Shown here: positions 18,236-27,347 of the stretch, piece after piece | How positions within the stretch are numbered: the first letter of the stretch is position 1 | Layout of the letters: the number at the start of each line of letters is the position of its first letter | The notes under the pieces: model-generated | The model's database searches: none | What the model was told of the DNA's origin: nothing | Seen by the model: only the letters and a program-made list of their open reading frames with translations | Made by a program: the position numbers and the translations under genes | Assembly: GCA_964572825.1 (NCBI GenBank) | Contig: CAZNGS010000006.1 | Coordinates: 1-64,000 of the forward strand | DNA: 64,000 nt | Direction of reading: 5' to 3' | DNA from: CAYVBE01 sp964572825 | Lineage (GTDB): Bacteria > Planctomycetota > Brocadiia > SM23-32

Positions 18236-20398
18236 ATGGCTTCGTCGAGTAAGAGACCTGTCCTGAGCCCTGTAGAAATACCACCGGAAAAACTGAAGAG
18301 TTTGACGAGGCTGCCCCGTATGCCGCGCGGGCGGCAGGAGCTGGCGGGCGTCTCCTGGCAGATCGGTGCCGAGGAAGCCCCGATGGGCGTCCTGAACGTG
18401 AAGCCCGGCGTCCGGATCGAGGCCCTGGCGGTGGGGAAGAAGGCGACGACGCTACACTTGCTGCACACGGCCTTCCCCGGCACCCGTGTGGCCGCGTGGC
18501 GGGAGGCTGTGCGCCGCAGCGTCCAGGGAGGCACCCGCCGGCCGGAACCGTTCACGTTGTTTCATTACATCGTTCACTACCAGGACGGTGTGTCCCTGCG
18601 GGTGCCGGTCCGGTGGGGGGAGGCCATCGAGAGTGTCGCAAGACGCACCTTCGACCCCGTCAGCCGATTCATATCCGATATGGCGTGGGCGAAGGTCGCC
18701 TGGCAGGGCGACCTGGTGCAGACCTCCGACGAGCGGTCGGTGGTGTATGCCATGTACTGGCCGAACCCCCGTCCGGAAGAAGTGATTGCGTCCATCGATG
18801 TGGTCGGGCCCGAAGAGCCAGACGCCGGCGCAGTGCAGGTCTTCGGCATCACCGTGGAGCGGGGAACCAGGGATGGCCGGGTGTTCTACGTGGCCCCGGA
18901 GGAGAACGGAGGAGACGATGCCGCGGAGGGATCGTTCGACCGGCCCTGGGCCACGCTGAACAAGGCCGCCAGAACGCTGGAGGCGGGCGATACCGTCTAC
19001 GTCCGGGGTGGAGAGTATGAGGTGAGTGACGTCATCTGTCCCCATAATTCCGGAAGCGAGGGCAAATGGATCAGCTACGTCGGCTTCCCCGGCGAGACGG
19101 CCGTGCTCCGCGGAATGCACCTGCGGGGCGCGCAGCCGGACGGCAGTATGATCGTGGACAACGGGCAGGAGAACCAGATCCTGGCCTGCCGCACCGGGGT
19201 GCTGCATGTCTTCGACCGGTCCCACATCCGCGTCAAGAATCTTGTCTTCGAGGACGCCTCCTACCAGGGCATCGGCATAGACGGCGTGCCATTCTGGGAG
19301 GGCGGCATACCGGAGGACCTGGAGGGCAGCCACCACATTGAGATTGTGCACAACACCACCTTCCGGTCCGGCAGCACGGGCATCGGTTCCTGGGGCAGCG
19401 TCGGCGCCCCGGTCCGTGACGTCCGCATTATCGGGAACCGGGTGCTCAACGCCTTCGACCCCACGTTCGCCTGCAGCATGGACGACCCCGGCTGGCAGGC
19501 CAACGTCGCCGAGCGCATCAAGCGCGGCCGCCCCTTCGGCGACGAGGACCTGGACGTGGGACATACCTTCGGCTTCGAGGTCGCCCATAACGAGGTCGCC
19601 TGGGGCGCCAAGGAGGGCATCGATTGCAAAGAAGGAGCCCGCGACGGCGAGGTCCATCATAACTACATCCACGACATCTTCGTCATTCGCAGCTTCGGCG
19701 GTGGCAAGGCCGGGATATACCTCGACACCTACTTCGCCGAAGGCCGCAACCTGGAAGTCCACTCGAACGTCGTCCAGCGCACCGGCACGGGCATCCGCGT
19801 CATGAGCGAGGGCGGCCAGCCCATGCACCACGTGCGCATCCACCACAACCTCTGCGTGGACAACTACTGGGTGGGCATCGCGCTCTTGTCCAACCTGAAG
19901 AGCGAGAACTACGTCGAGCATATCGAGGTGTTCAACAACACCCTCTATCGGAACGGATACCTGGAGGACAACGACGGACCGACGGGCGGCATCCAGGTCT
20001 GTCGCGCCAGGAGACTGCGCCACGTGACGGTGTGCAACAACATCTGCGCGCGGAACAGGAATCACCAGATAGCGCAGACGAGCGACGTGGAGCGGAACCG
20101 TAACGACATCGTCATCGACCACAACCTGTGCTATCCGCCCGACCCTGTCCGCCCGCCGACGGGCTGGCACCAGAATGTCCCCACCCCGGGGGACTCGCCC
20201 GTGCTGGCGCCGCCCCAGTTCATTCTGCCGGAGGGCTGGAACTTCCGCCTCAAGCGTAACTCCCCGGCCATAGAGGCAGGGCGCACCGGGGAAGATGCGC
20301 GCGATCCGGAGGGTCTCAGCGCCGACCTGGGGGCCTTTCCCCGCCACTGGAAAGACGACCGGGAGGGCCGGCCCTACCGGAGCATGCATTCGGAGTGA
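18236..20398 (+). CDS. Right-handed parallel beta-helix (pectate-lyase-fold) protein
   Basis: The first 235 residues of this 720-residue protein form a separate beta-rich domain (VSWQIGAEEAPMGVLNVKP and onward, with a WxxA-rich middle). From about 245 the typical opening of a parallel beta-helix appears (DAAEGSFDRPWATLNKAARTL, then GDTVYVRGGEYEVSD). Repeated coils follow with NxxV and HHN motifs such as VHHNYIHDIF, LEVHSNVVQRTGTGIRVMS and HVRIHHNLCVDN, ending in the ADLGAFP module seen in polysaccharide lyase/hydrolase beta-helices. No signal peptide is obvious. ATG 18236 is chosen over the GTG at 18185 because GGGAG precedes it by 8 nt. The likely substrate is an acidic or branched polysaccharide; the reaction type is not determinable. 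Confidence 0.75.
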   Translation: MASSSKRPVLSPVEIPPEKLKSLTRLPRMPRGRQELAGVSWQIGAEEAPMGVLNVKPGVRIEALAVGKKATTLHLLHTAFPGTRVAAWREAVRRSVQGGTRRPEPFTLFHYIVHYQDGVSLRVPVRWGEAIESVARRTFDPVSRFISDMAWAKVAWQGDLVQTSDERSVVYAMYWPNPRPEEVIASIDVVGPEEPDAGAVQVFGITVERGTRDGRVFYVAPEENGGDDAAEGSFDRPWATLNKAARTLEAGDTVYVRGGEYEVSDVICPHNSGSEGKWISYVGFPGETAVLRGMHLRGAQPDGSMIVDNGQENQILACRTGVLHVFDRSHIRVKNLVFEDASYQGIGIDGVPFWEGGIPEDLEGSHHIEIVHNTTFRSGSTGIGSWGSVGAPVRDVRIIGNRVLNAFDPTFACSMDDPGWQANVAERIKRGRPFGDEDLDVGHTFGFEVAHNEVAWGAKEGIDCKEGARDGEVHHNYIHDIFVIRSFGGGKAGIYLDTYFAEGRNLEVHSNVVQRTGTGIRVMSEGGQPMHHVRIHHNLCVDNYWVGIALLSNLKSENYVEHIEVFNNTLYRNGYLEDNDGPTGGIQVCRARRLRHVTVCNNICARNRNHQIAQTSDVERNRNDIVIDHNLCYPPDPVRPPTGWHQNVPTPGDSPVLAPPQFILPEGWNFRLKRNSPAIEAGRTGEDARDPEGLSADLGAFPRHWKDDREGRPYRSMHSE

Positions 20399-20573
20399 GC
20401 TGGCCGCGTGCCGGCAGACGTGGGGCACGGTCGGCGTCCTTCCGGCCGTTCCGGCGCAGGTTTTCGAGCCCGTGCTCGTTAGTGTAAGTGAGGAACTCGC
20501 AGTTTTCTGCCGCCAATCGGCTCGGAATCCGGGACCGCGTGGAAGAAATACTGCGTCCGGTGGAACTATAATA

Positions 20574-21149
20574 ATGGACGGAGAGAGCACGGGGCCGGAG
20601 GGACTTAGCGCCGGCGCTACAGATGGAGAATTGCTGGCCGCGGCCAGATCGGGAGAGGAACGGGCGTTCCATCAATTGATCGACCGGCATTCCGAGAGGC
20701 TCTTCCGCCTGGCTTTCAGGCTGGTTGGCACTACGGCGGACGCCGAGGACGTGGTGCAGGAGACTTTCATGGGTGCGTTTGAGCACATGGAGGCCTTCGA
20801 AGGGCGCGCGACCGTGAAGACGTGGCTCACCCGCATACTCACGCGGCAGGCCGCGCGTTGCCACCGGCGCCGGTCCCGGAAGGGCACCATGCCGCTCGAA
20901 CCGCTGAAAGTCGGGTTCAACGCGAGGCCCGTATCGCTTTCGGAGGATGCGAACCGGCGCATGGACGTGGAGCGGGCACTGCAGGACCTTTCCCCGGAAC
21001 ATCGGGAGGTCGTCGTGCTCCGGGAGTTTGAAGGCATGTCGTATGCCGAAATGGCGGAGACGCTGGGTGTGCCGCAGGGGACGGTGGAGTCACGGCTCCA
21101 CCGCGCGCGCCGGAACCTGCAGCATGTCCTCCGGGAATACCTGCCCTGA
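20574..21149 (+). CDS. ECF-type RNA polymerase sigma factor
   Basis: This 191-residue protein has region sigma-2 (RAFHQLIDRHSERLFRLAFRLVGTTADAEDVVQETFMGAF, about 28-70) and region sigma-4 (LQDLSPEHREVVVLREFEGMSYAEMAETLGVPQGTVESRLHRARRNL, about 136-182), separated by a short linker, as in extracytoplasmic-function sigma factors. ATG 20574 gives the family length; the frame runs open upstream but without homology. GGTGG lies about 9 nt before the start. The next gene is a zinc-binding anti-sigma candidate, and a T2SS operon follows on the same strand, so control of envelope or secretion functions is inferred. A TATAAT string at 20567-20572 lies too close to the ATG to serve this start. Confidence 0.92.
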   Translation: MDGESTGPEGLSAGATDGELLAAARSGEERAFHQLIDRHSERLFRLAFRLVGTTADAEDVVQETFMGAFEHMEAFEGRATVKTWLTRILTRQAARCHRRRSRKGTMPLEPLKVGFNARPVSLSEDANRRMDVERALQDLSPEHREVVVLREFEGMSYAEMAETLGVPQGTVESRLHRARRNLQHVLREYLP

Positions 21150-21175
21150 GACGGGAGCGGGCGAGGAGAACGACC

Positions 21176-21631
21176 ATGGCGGAATGTGCATACGAGCAAC
21201 TGGTAATGTGCTACCATGACGGCGAGTTGACGCCGGCGCAGGGGCGCACGGTCCGGGAGCATCTGGACGAGTGCCCCGCCTGCCGACAGTACCTGAGCCG
21301 ACTGCGGGCCACTTCGAAACTCGTGGGCGAAGCGGATGCGCCGCCCATGCCGCGAGGTATGCTGGAGCGTCTGCATGGCCGGGTGGAGCCGGTGCGGGCG
21401 CCCGTCATCGTGCGCATATGCCGGCCGGTGGCGCTGGCGGCGGCGGCCGTCCTGGTGGTCTGCCTGGCGTGTTTGTGGCAGACCGGGGCCGGCGAAGCCC
21501 CGCATGTGGGGCCGCCCTCGACGTGGGAGATGGCGGCCCTGACGCCGGCCACGGAAGCGGCGGAAACGGACTCGGCTGAGATTATTGCTCTGTGGATGGT
21601 TGACGGTCTGTCGGAGGGCAACGGAGGGTGA
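21176..21631 (+). CDS. Membrane anti-sigma factor with zinc-finger (ZAS) domain
   Basis: The 151-residue product opens with the HxxxCxxC zinc anti-sigma motif (His 29, Cys 33, Cys 36 in REHLDECPACRQYL) that clasps ECF sigma factors. A membrane helix (about 83-101, VALAAAAVLVVCLACLW) and a short extracytoplasmic tail follow. It lies 26 bases after the ECF gene with GAGGAG before its ATG, the standard sigma/anti-sigma pair arrangement. It should hold the sigma factor inactive at the membrane until an envelope signal arrives. Its stop overlaps the next gene's GTG (GTGA), indicating translational coupling with the Spy-like gene. Confidence 0.88.
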   Translation: MAECAYEQLVMCYHDGELTPAQGRTVREHLDECPACRQYLSRLRATSKLVGEADAPPMPRGMLERLHGRVEPVRAPVIVRICRPVALAAAAVLVVCLACLWQTGAGEAPHVGPPSTWEMAALTPATEAAETDSAEIIALWMVDGLSEGNGG

Positions 21632-22167
21632 AGAAGGCCAAGCTGGTCCTGATACTGTCGCTGGCGGTTGTTTTTGCCGCGGGTCTGGCTCTGGGTGTGC
21701 TGGTGGGACGCCTCCGCGACGAGGGGGGACGGCCCTCCTGGCTGACCAGGCGGCTGGACCTGACTGCACAGCAGCGGGAACAGATGCACGAGATATGGTC
21801 GGAGGTTATGCGAGGGGACGGCCGATCCCACTGGGAGCGGGTCCAGGAGCTGCGAAAACAGCGGGAAGATGCACTGATGGGCCTGCTGACCGAACAGCAG
21901 AGGGCTGAATATGAACGTCTGCGGCAGGAGATCGACCGGGAGATTGAACGGCTTTTCGAGCAGAGGCGCGAAGCGTTTGAGCAGGCGGTGGAGCGCACGA
22001 AGGAGATACTGACCCCCCGGCAGCGTGAGAAGTACGAGGAGATGCTCAGCCGGATGCCCGAAGACCGCCGGGGACCGGGGCAAAGGCCGGGTCCGCCCTT
22101 CGGCGGCCGGCCGGGCCCACGCGGACGCCGCCGCGACCAATCGCCCCCGGATTCGCCCCCCCGGTAG
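21628..22167 (+). CDS. Spy/CpxP-like periplasmic protein
   Basis: The 179-residue protein has an N-terminal signal anchor (KKAKLVLILSLAVVFAAGLALGVLVG), then a helical region with paired LTAQQREQMHEIW and LTPRQREKYEEML motifs. These echo the LTxxQ motifs of the Spy/CpxP/ZraP family of periplasmic chaperones or stress sensors. The tail (from about 150) is Pro/Gly/Arg-rich and disordered. The GTG start overlaps the anti-sigma stop, so it belongs to the same transcription unit. A role as stress sensor or chaperone feeding the anti-sigma is plausible by analogy, not shown. Confidence 0.72.
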   Translation: MKKAKLVLILSLAVVFAAGLALGVLVGRLRDEGGRPSWLTRRLDLTAQQREQMHEIWSEVMRGDGRSHWERVQELRKQREDALMGLLTEQQRAEYERLRQEIDREIERLFEQRREAFEQAVERTKEILTPRQREKYEEMLSRMPEDRRGPGQRPGPPFGGRPGPRGRRRDQSPPDSPPR

Positions 22168-22390
22168 CCCTTCCACCACCTACCCGCCGGGCCCTTTCTC
22201 GACGTCTCCGGTATCTGCCTGACGTGCAGCCTCAGTGCGCTCGTTCGGCCCGCCTTTGCCGCGAATATCCCGGAGAAAAATGGAAGAAAACCAGGCGGAC
22301 CGGGAACTATTGGGGTGAAGTGAGTGCACGTCAATGCGCCCGGGCGAACCGGGGCGGGAGTTCATCTCTGTTTGCAGGGAAGGAGTGACC

Positions 22391-22996
22391 ATGTTCCGCT
22401 GGAAAAGGTCGGGGGTCGTGGCAGTGCTGATCGTGATGGGGCTGGTCTGCGCCGGAGTTGCCTTCGCGCAGCGCGGAGAGGGCCAGGGGGGTGGAGGAGC
22501 AGGCGAGCGCGGGGGCCGGCCGGCGCAGCGCGGCGGTCGGCCGGGGGAGCGGGGCCGTTTTGACCCCGAACAGATCCGCCAGATGATGCTCCAGCGCATG
22601 CAGGAGATGCTGGGGGCGACCGATGAGGAGTGGACGGTCATCGGCCCCAGGTTGGAGAAAGTCATGGAGCTCTCGCGCCAGGCTCAGGGCGGTTTGGGCG
22701 CCAGGATGTTCCGCGGGATGCGCCGACGGCCCGGAGGTGAGGAGCGCGGACGTGAGGGACCCGGCCGGGGGCGAGAGGAGCAAGAGCAAAGCGCGGTGGA
22801 ACAGGCCGCTGATGCCCTCCAGCAGGCCCTGAGCGAAGAGGGTTCCAGCCCGGCGCAGATCAAGGCCCGGCTGACCAGGTACCGCCAGGCCCGCGAACAG
22901 GCCAGGCAGGAACTGGCAAAGGCGCAGGGGGAGCTCCGCAGCGTGCTGACCGTGCGCCAGGAAGCCCAACTGGTTCTGATGGGGCAGCTTGACTGA
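22391..22996 (+). CDS. Secreted helical protein, Spy-like
   Basis: The 201-residue product starts with a clear signal peptide (MFRWKRSGVVAVLIVMGLVCAGVAFAQ, cleavage after AFA). A Gly/Arg-rich segment follows (about 27-55), then helices with DPEQIRQMMLQRMQEMLGATDEEWTVIGP and a long Gln/Glu/Arg-rich coiled segment ending LTVRQEAQLVLMGQLD. ATG 22391 follows AAGGAG by 5 nt. It resembles the preceding Spy-like protein in composition and position. A 223-base gap separates them; the small space to gspE suggests it is read into the secretion operon. Molecular role unknown. Confidence 0.7.
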   Translation: MFRWKRSGVVAVLIVMGLVCAGVAFAQRGEGQGGGGAGERGGRPAQRGGRPGERGRFDPEQIRQMMLQRMQEMLGATDEEWTVIGPRLEKVMELSRQAQGGLGARMFRGMRRRPGGEERGREGPGRGREEQEQSAVEQAADALQQALSEEGSSPAQIKARLTRYRQAREQARQELAKAQGELRSVLTVRQEAQLVLMGQLD

Positions 22997-23060
22997 GCGA
23001 CCGTCAGGGGGCGCGCACCGGGGCGTGCCCCCACGCCCTCACACTCGTGATCGGTCCATC

Positions 23061-24794
23061 ATGGACGCGATTCTGACACGGATGAAGACCGCAGGCCTGC
23101 TCGACGCGCAGGCGTGCGCGGCCGTGCGGCGTGCGCTGGCGGAGGGAATGGCCCTGGAGTCGGCGCTTACGGAGGTCGGCGGCGTGAACGAGGAGGCCGC
23201 CCTGCGCCATCTGGCCGAGGAGTTTGAAGTACCGTACCTGGAGATGGACCAGATAACGCTCTCCCCAGCGCTGGTCGAGGAATTCCCCGCCCGCCTGCTG
23301 GTCCGGCACGGCCTGTTCCCCGTGGCGGAGGAGGACGGCGCGGTGCTGGTGGCGACCAACCGGTTGCTGGAATCCCGGGGCCTGGACGAGCTGCGGCTCG
23401 CCACGGGCCGGCAGTTGCGACCCGCCCTCGCGCCCGCCGGCGCCATCGCCCGGTGTATCAGGGATTACCTGGGGGTGGGCGCGGACACGATGCAGTCGCT
23501 GGTCTCCGACACCGACGGCGCGGCCGTGCGGGTCATCGGCGATGCCGAGGAGACCGTTGACCTGGGGGCGGGGGGCGAGGAGGCCTCCATCATCCGGTTC
23601 GTCAACCAGGTGCTCACCGAGGCGATCGAGATGCGCGCCACGGACGTCCACTTCGAGCCGTTCGAGGACGAACTGCGGGTGCGTTACCGCATCGACGGCG
23701 TGCTGCAGGAGGCCAAGGTGCCGGCGGAGGTTCGCCGCTTCCAGGCGCCCATCGTCTCCCGTTTGAAGATACTGAGCCGCCTGGACATCGCCGAGAAGCG
23801 CCTGCCCCAGGACGGACGCATCCGGCTGAGGATAAAGGACCGGGAGATCGACGTGCGCGTCTCGGTCATCCCCATGCTCCACGGCGAGGCCGTGGTGCTG
23901 CGCCTGCTGGACCGCAGCGCGGCCCTGCTGGGGCTGGACGGACTGGGCATGTCCAGCGAAGACCGCGATGCGATAGCCCGCATCTGCGAACTCCCCCACG
24001 GCATCGTCCTGGTCACCGGCCCCACCGGCAGCGGCAAGACGACCACCCTGTATGCCGCCCTGTCCCGCATCAACGACGTTGCGCGGAAGATCATCACCAT
24101 CGAGGACCCCATCGAATACCACCTGCGGGGGATCAACCAGATACAGGTCATCACCAAGACCGGGCTTACCTTCGCCCGGGGGCTGCGGTCCATCCTGCGT
24201 CACGACCCGGACGTCATACTGGTGGGAGAGATAAGGGACATTGAGACGGCGGAGATCGCCGTGCAGGCGTCGCTGACGGGCCACCTGGTGTTTTCCACGC
24301 TGCATACGAACGACGCGCCGGGGGCCACCACGCGGCTGATGGACATGGGCGTCGAGCCCTACCTGGTCGCCTCTTCGCTGGAGGCCGTGCTGGCGCAGCG
24401 GTTGGTCCGGCTGATCTGCCCGAACTGCGATGAGACCTACAGTCCCTCCGAGGCGGAGCTGGTCCTGCTGCGCGACGAACTGCCCGGGCAGGTGCCGGAC
24501 GAACTGCACCGGGGTGCCGGCTGCCGGGAGTGCCAGGGAACCGGCTATCGGGGGCGCACCGGCGTTTTCGAGTTGATGCCGATCACGGACGCGGTCCGCG
24601 AACTGATCCTGCGGGGGGCGTCGGCGGGCGAGATCCGCCGTCAGGCCATCGCGGAGGGGATGCTCAGCCTCCGCCAGGACGGCTGGCGCCACGTCCTGGC
24701 GTCACGGACCACCGTGGAGGAGGTCCTGCGCGTGACCAAGGACGAACGCGCCAACGGGGGCGTCAGCCGGCAGAAGGCCGGGGGAGGTGGATGA
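23061..24794 (+). CDS. gspE: Type II secretion ATPase GspE
   Basis: The 577 residues include an N-terminal MshEN/T2SSE_N domain (about 1-150) and the secretion ATPase core. Walker A GPTGSGKTTT lies near 320, the Asp box ITIEDPIEY near 350, Walker B ILVGEIRD near 386 and the His box around TGHLVFSTLHTND. Two zinc-ligand pairs, CPNC (near 452) and CREC (near 488), are the tetracysteine motif of GspE/PilB. It powers pseudopilus assembly from the inner-membrane face. ATG 23061 is chosen for the family N-terminus; no strong Shine-Dalgarno is visible. Its end overlaps gspF. PilB of type IV pili is the alternative, but the complete downstream gene order favours T2SS. Confidence 0.93.
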   Translation: MDAILTRMKTAGLLDAQACAAVRRALAEGMALESALTEVGGVNEEAALRHLAEEFEVPYLEMDQITLSPALVEEFPARLLVRHGLFPVAEEDGAVLVATNRLLESRGLDELRLATGRQLRPALAPAGAIARCIRDYLGVGADTMQSLVSDTDGAAVRVIGDAEETVDLGAGGEEASIIRFVNQVLTEAIEMRATDVHFEPFEDELRVRYRIDGVLQEAKVPAEVRRFQAPIVSRLKILSRLDIAEKRLPQDGRIRLRIKDREIDVRVSVIPMLHGEAVVLRLLDRSAALLGLDGLGMSSEDRDAIARICELPHGIVLVTGPTGSGKTTTLYAALSRINDVARKIITIEDPIEYHLRGINQIQVITKTGLTFARGLRSILRHDPDVILVGEIRDIETAEIAVQASLTGHLVFSTLHTNDAPGATTRLMDMGVEPYLVASSLEAVLAQRLVRLICPNCDETYSPSEAELVLLRDELPGQVPDELHRGAGCRECQGTGYRGRTGVFELMPITDAVRELILRGASAGEIRRQAIAEGMLSLRQDGWRHVLASRTTVEEVLRVTKDERANGGVSRQKAGGGG

Positions 24795-26002
24795 TGCCCA
24801 GGTTCCAGTATACCGCCCTGGACAGCGCCGGCCGCGAGGTCAGCGGCGAACTGGTCGCCGAGAGCCGCGACTGCGCCGTCGATCGGATCAGCGACCGCTC
24901 GCTGCACCCGGTGTCGGTGGCAGAATCCGCTCCGCAGCAGGCCGTTCTGACTTTCGGTCGCGGCCGCGTGTCGCGGACGCACGTGGACGCCTTCACGCGG
25001 GAGCTGGCCGACCTGCTGGCGGCCGGAGTGCCACTGAACCGGGCGCTGCGGATTCTCAGCGAGGAGACGTCGAGCCCGGCGGCCAAACGGCAGTGGGATG
25101 CCATCCGGGAAGAGGTGGAGGAGGGCACGTCCCTGGCGGATGCGCTGGCCGGGTATCCGCGTTCCTTTCCTCCCGTTTACGTTGCCATGGTCCGGGCGGG
25201 GGAGACCGGGGGTTTCCTGGACACGGTTCTGGCCCAGATCGCGGATTTCCGGCAGCAGGAGCAGGAGCTGAAGGGCAAGGTGACCGCGGCCCTGGTCTAC
25301 CCCGCGGTGCTGGCCGTTTTGGCGATGCTGGTGATGGGCTTTCTGCTCACCTATTTCGTCCCCCGGTTTGCGGCGGTCTTCGCGGAATTCGGGGGCCAGC
25401 TACCGTGGCTGACCCGGGCGGTTCGGGGGACCAGCGAGTTCCTGGTTCATCACGGCCTGGCGGTTCTTTTGGGGATAGTGCTGGCCGTGGTGGCCTGTCA
25501 CCGACTGCTGGCCAGCGAGTCGGGGCGCCGTTTCATGGAGCGCGCCGTGCTGAACGTCCCCGCCCTGGGCCGGGTCGTGGCGCGGTTCGCCCTGGTGCGT
25601 TTCTGCCGCATGCTGGGCACCCTGCTGGGCGCGGGCGTGCCGCTGGTGACCGCCCTGAAGGCCGCCCGTGAGGCCATCGGCAACCAGACGCTGGCGGATA
25701 CCGTGACGTGCGCCGTCGAAAAGGTCCAGCAGGGCGAACCGCTGGCGCGGAGCCTGAGCGGCAACACGCAGCTTTTCCCCGCCTCCGTGGTGGAGATGGT
25801 GGCCGTGGCCGAGGAGACCAGCCGGCTGGACACGGAGCTGCTTCGGCTGGCGAAGAGCTTCGAGGGCGAACTGGACCGTCGACTCAGGATGCTCGTGGCG
25901 CTGGCCGAACCCGCGCTACTGTTCGTCATGGCCGGCCTGATCGGCACGGTGGTCATCAGCATGCTCCTGCCGGTGTTCACGCTGCAGGAGCTGATCCGCT
26001 GA
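24791..26002 (+). CDS. gspF: Type II secretion inner-membrane platform protein GspF
   Basis: The 403-residue protein has the standard duplicated T2SSF domains: ELADLLAAGVPLNRALRIL (about 71-89), and FCRMLGTLLGAGVPLVTALKAAREAIGN in the second half. Three membrane helices are visible, two central (ALVYPAVLAVLAMLVMGFLLTYFVPRF; GLAVLLGIVLAVVACHRLL) and one at the C-terminus (PALLFVMAGLIGTVVISMLLPVF). The MxxMPRFQY start is typical. The start overlaps the gspE stop, with GGGGGAGG just before it, indicating coupled translation. It anchors the ATPase and the pseudopilin assembly platform. Confidence 0.93.
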   Translation: MMPRFQYTALDSAGREVSGELVAESRDCAVDRISDRSLHPVSVAESAPQQAVLTFGRGRVSRTHVDAFTRELADLLAAGVPLNRALRILSEETSSPAAKRQWDAIREEVEEGTSLADALAGYPRSFPPVYVAMVRAGETGGFLDTVLAQIADFRQQEQELKGKVTAALVYPAVLAVLAMLVMGFLLTYFVPRFAAVFAEFGGQLPWLTRAVRGTSEFLVHHGLAVLLGIVLAVVACHRLLASESGRRFMERAVLNVPALGRVVARFALVRFCRMLGTLLGAGVPLVTALKAAREAIGNQTLADTVTCAVEKVQQGEPLARSLSGNTQLFPASVVEMVAVAEETSRLDTELLRLAKSFEGELDRRLRMLVALAEPALLFVMAGLIGTVVISMLLPVFTLQELIR

Positions 26003-26036
26003 AGATACTTGATAGAAGTGGAGGGACAAACGCCAG

Positions 26037-26483
26037 ATGCAGCGACGAACGACCAAAGAACGGATGAAGCGGTTGCAGTTCGCGGCCTTCACCTTGATCG
26101 AACTGCTGCTGGTGCTGGTCATCCTCAGCGTGCTGGCGGCCGTGGTGGTGCCCAAGTTCACCCAGCGTTCCCAGCAGGCGCGCATAACGGCGGCGCGCGC
26201 CGACATCTCAAACCTGGGGACCGCGCTGAGCGCCTTTGAGATCGACACCGGCCGCTTTCCCACCACCGAGGAGGGCCTCCAGGCACTGGTGGAAGAGCCG
26301 GCGGACATTACCGGGTGGCGGACCGCTTACATCGAGCGCGGCGTGCCGAAAGACCCCTGGGACAACCCCTACGTCTACAAAAGCCCTGGCGATCACAACG
26401 AGGATTCCTACGACCTCTTTTCCTATGGACCGGACGGCAAGAGCGGTGGGGGAGACGACATTGACAACTGGTCAGTCCAGTAG
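26037..26483 (+). CDS. gspG: Major pseudopilin GspG
   Basis: The 148-residue protein has a prepilin leader cleaved before the Phe of FTLIELLLVLVILSVLAAVVVP. It also has the GspG C-terminal signature: FEIDTGRFPTTEEGLQALV, GVPKDPWDNPYVYKSPG, and a final SYGPDGKSGGGDDIDNW calcium-site loop. It is the main subunit of the pseudopilus. It is the fifth secretion-unit gene after the two Spy-like genes and overlaps the gspH start. No prepilin peptidase (GspO) is in the window, so that function must be encoded elsewhere. Confidence 0.95.
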   Translation: MQRRTTKERMKRLQFAAFTLIELLLVLVILSVLAAVVVPKFTQRSQQARITAARADISNLGTALSAFEIDTGRFPTTEEGLQALVEEPADITGWRTAYIERGVPKDPWDNPYVYKSPGDHNEDSYDLFSYGPDGKSGGGDDIDNWSVQ

Positions 26484-26973
26484 GCGGCCTCCGGCCGTGG
26501 CTTTCACGCTGCTGGAGCTGGTGCTGGTGATGGTCATCATCTGCACCGTGCTGGGAGCGGCGGCCCCATCGCTGCGGGGGTTCTTCGTCTCACGAAAGAC
26601 CGACGACACGGCCGCCCGCATCCTGGCGCTGACCCGCCTGGCACGTTCGCAGGCCGTCAGCGAGGGTTGCGTCTATCGGCTGGAGTTTCGCCCGGAGGGC
26701 CGCACCTACCGGCTCACCAGGCAGCGTTTTTCGAGCTTTGAGACGCCGGGAAACAGCCTGGGCGGTCCGTTCCGCGTGCCGGACGAAGTGAAGCTGAGCC
26801 TGGAGCTGGAAGGTCCGGCGGGCGCCGGGCGGGAACACCTGGACTTTTTCCCCGATGGTCGCACCGAGCCGGCCACGATCCGCCTGACGGACATCAAGGG
26901 CGGCGTGATCGAGGTCGTCTGCGCCGCACCTACGGAAGGTTTCATAATGCGAATCCGCGAGGAAAACGGATGA
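26461..26973 (+). CDS. gspH: Minor pseudopilin GspH
   Basis: The 170-residue product carries a type IV-like leader cleaved before FTLLELVLVMVIICTVLGAAAP, then a GspH-type soluble domain with CVYRLEFRPEGRTYRL and LDFFPDGRTEPATIRL. The best start is TTG 26461, which lies 7 nt after GGGGGAG and overlaps gspG by 23 bases. Later initiation would remove the leader. It overlaps gspI by ATGA. Confidence 0.85.
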   Translation: MTTGQSSRRPPAVAFTLLELVLVMVIICTVLGAAAPSLRGFFVSRKTDDTAARILALTRLARSQAVSEGCVYRLEFRPEGRTYRLTRQRFSSFETPGNSLGGPFRVPDEVKLSLELEGPAGAGREHLDFFPDGRTEPATIRLTDIKGGVIEVVCAAPTEGFIMRIREENG

Positions 26974-27347
26974 GGCCGCCACGGAGCAAGCGGACCTTCA
27001 CACTGGTAGAGGTGCTGGCCAGCCTCGCCCTGGTGGGCATCATTCTGCCGGTGGCCATGGGTGGCATTTCGCTGGCGATGGGCCTGGGGGACGCAGCCCG
27101 GCACGAGGCCCGGGCCGCCATGCTTGCCCGCAGCCGGCTGGCCGAGATCGTGGCGACCGGCGACTGGCAATCAGACGAGACGGAAGGAGATTTCGGCGAA
27201 GAGTGGCCCGGCTATACCTGGCGGCTGGCGGTGCAGGACTGGGAGGAGCCGGGCCTGACGGAAGTGGCACTGACCGTGACCTGCGCGGGCGGCAGGGCCG
27301 GGCGCGTCGTGACCATGACCACCCTGGTTTGCTCGGGGAGCGAGTGA
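26970..27347 (+). CDS. gspI: Minor pseudopilin GspI
   Basis: The 125 residues hold the leader and helix FTLVEVLASLALVGIILPVA and the short GspI domain with RLAEIVATGDW and a two-strand tail. Size, leader and position between H and J support the call. The ATG overlaps the gspH stop. GspI nucleates the pseudopilus tip with J and K. Confidence 0.85.
   Translation: MRPPRSKRTFTLVEVLASLALVGIILPVAMGGISLAMGLGDAARHEARAAMLARSRLAEIVATGDWQSDETEGDFGEEWPGYTWRLAVQDWEEPGLTEVALTVTCAGGRAGRVVTMTTLVCSGSE

Noticed and set aside
20567..20572. TATAAT as the promoter of the ECF sigma gene.
   Set aside because: It ends one base before the ATG, would start transcription inside the coding region, and has no -35 match at 16-18 bases.
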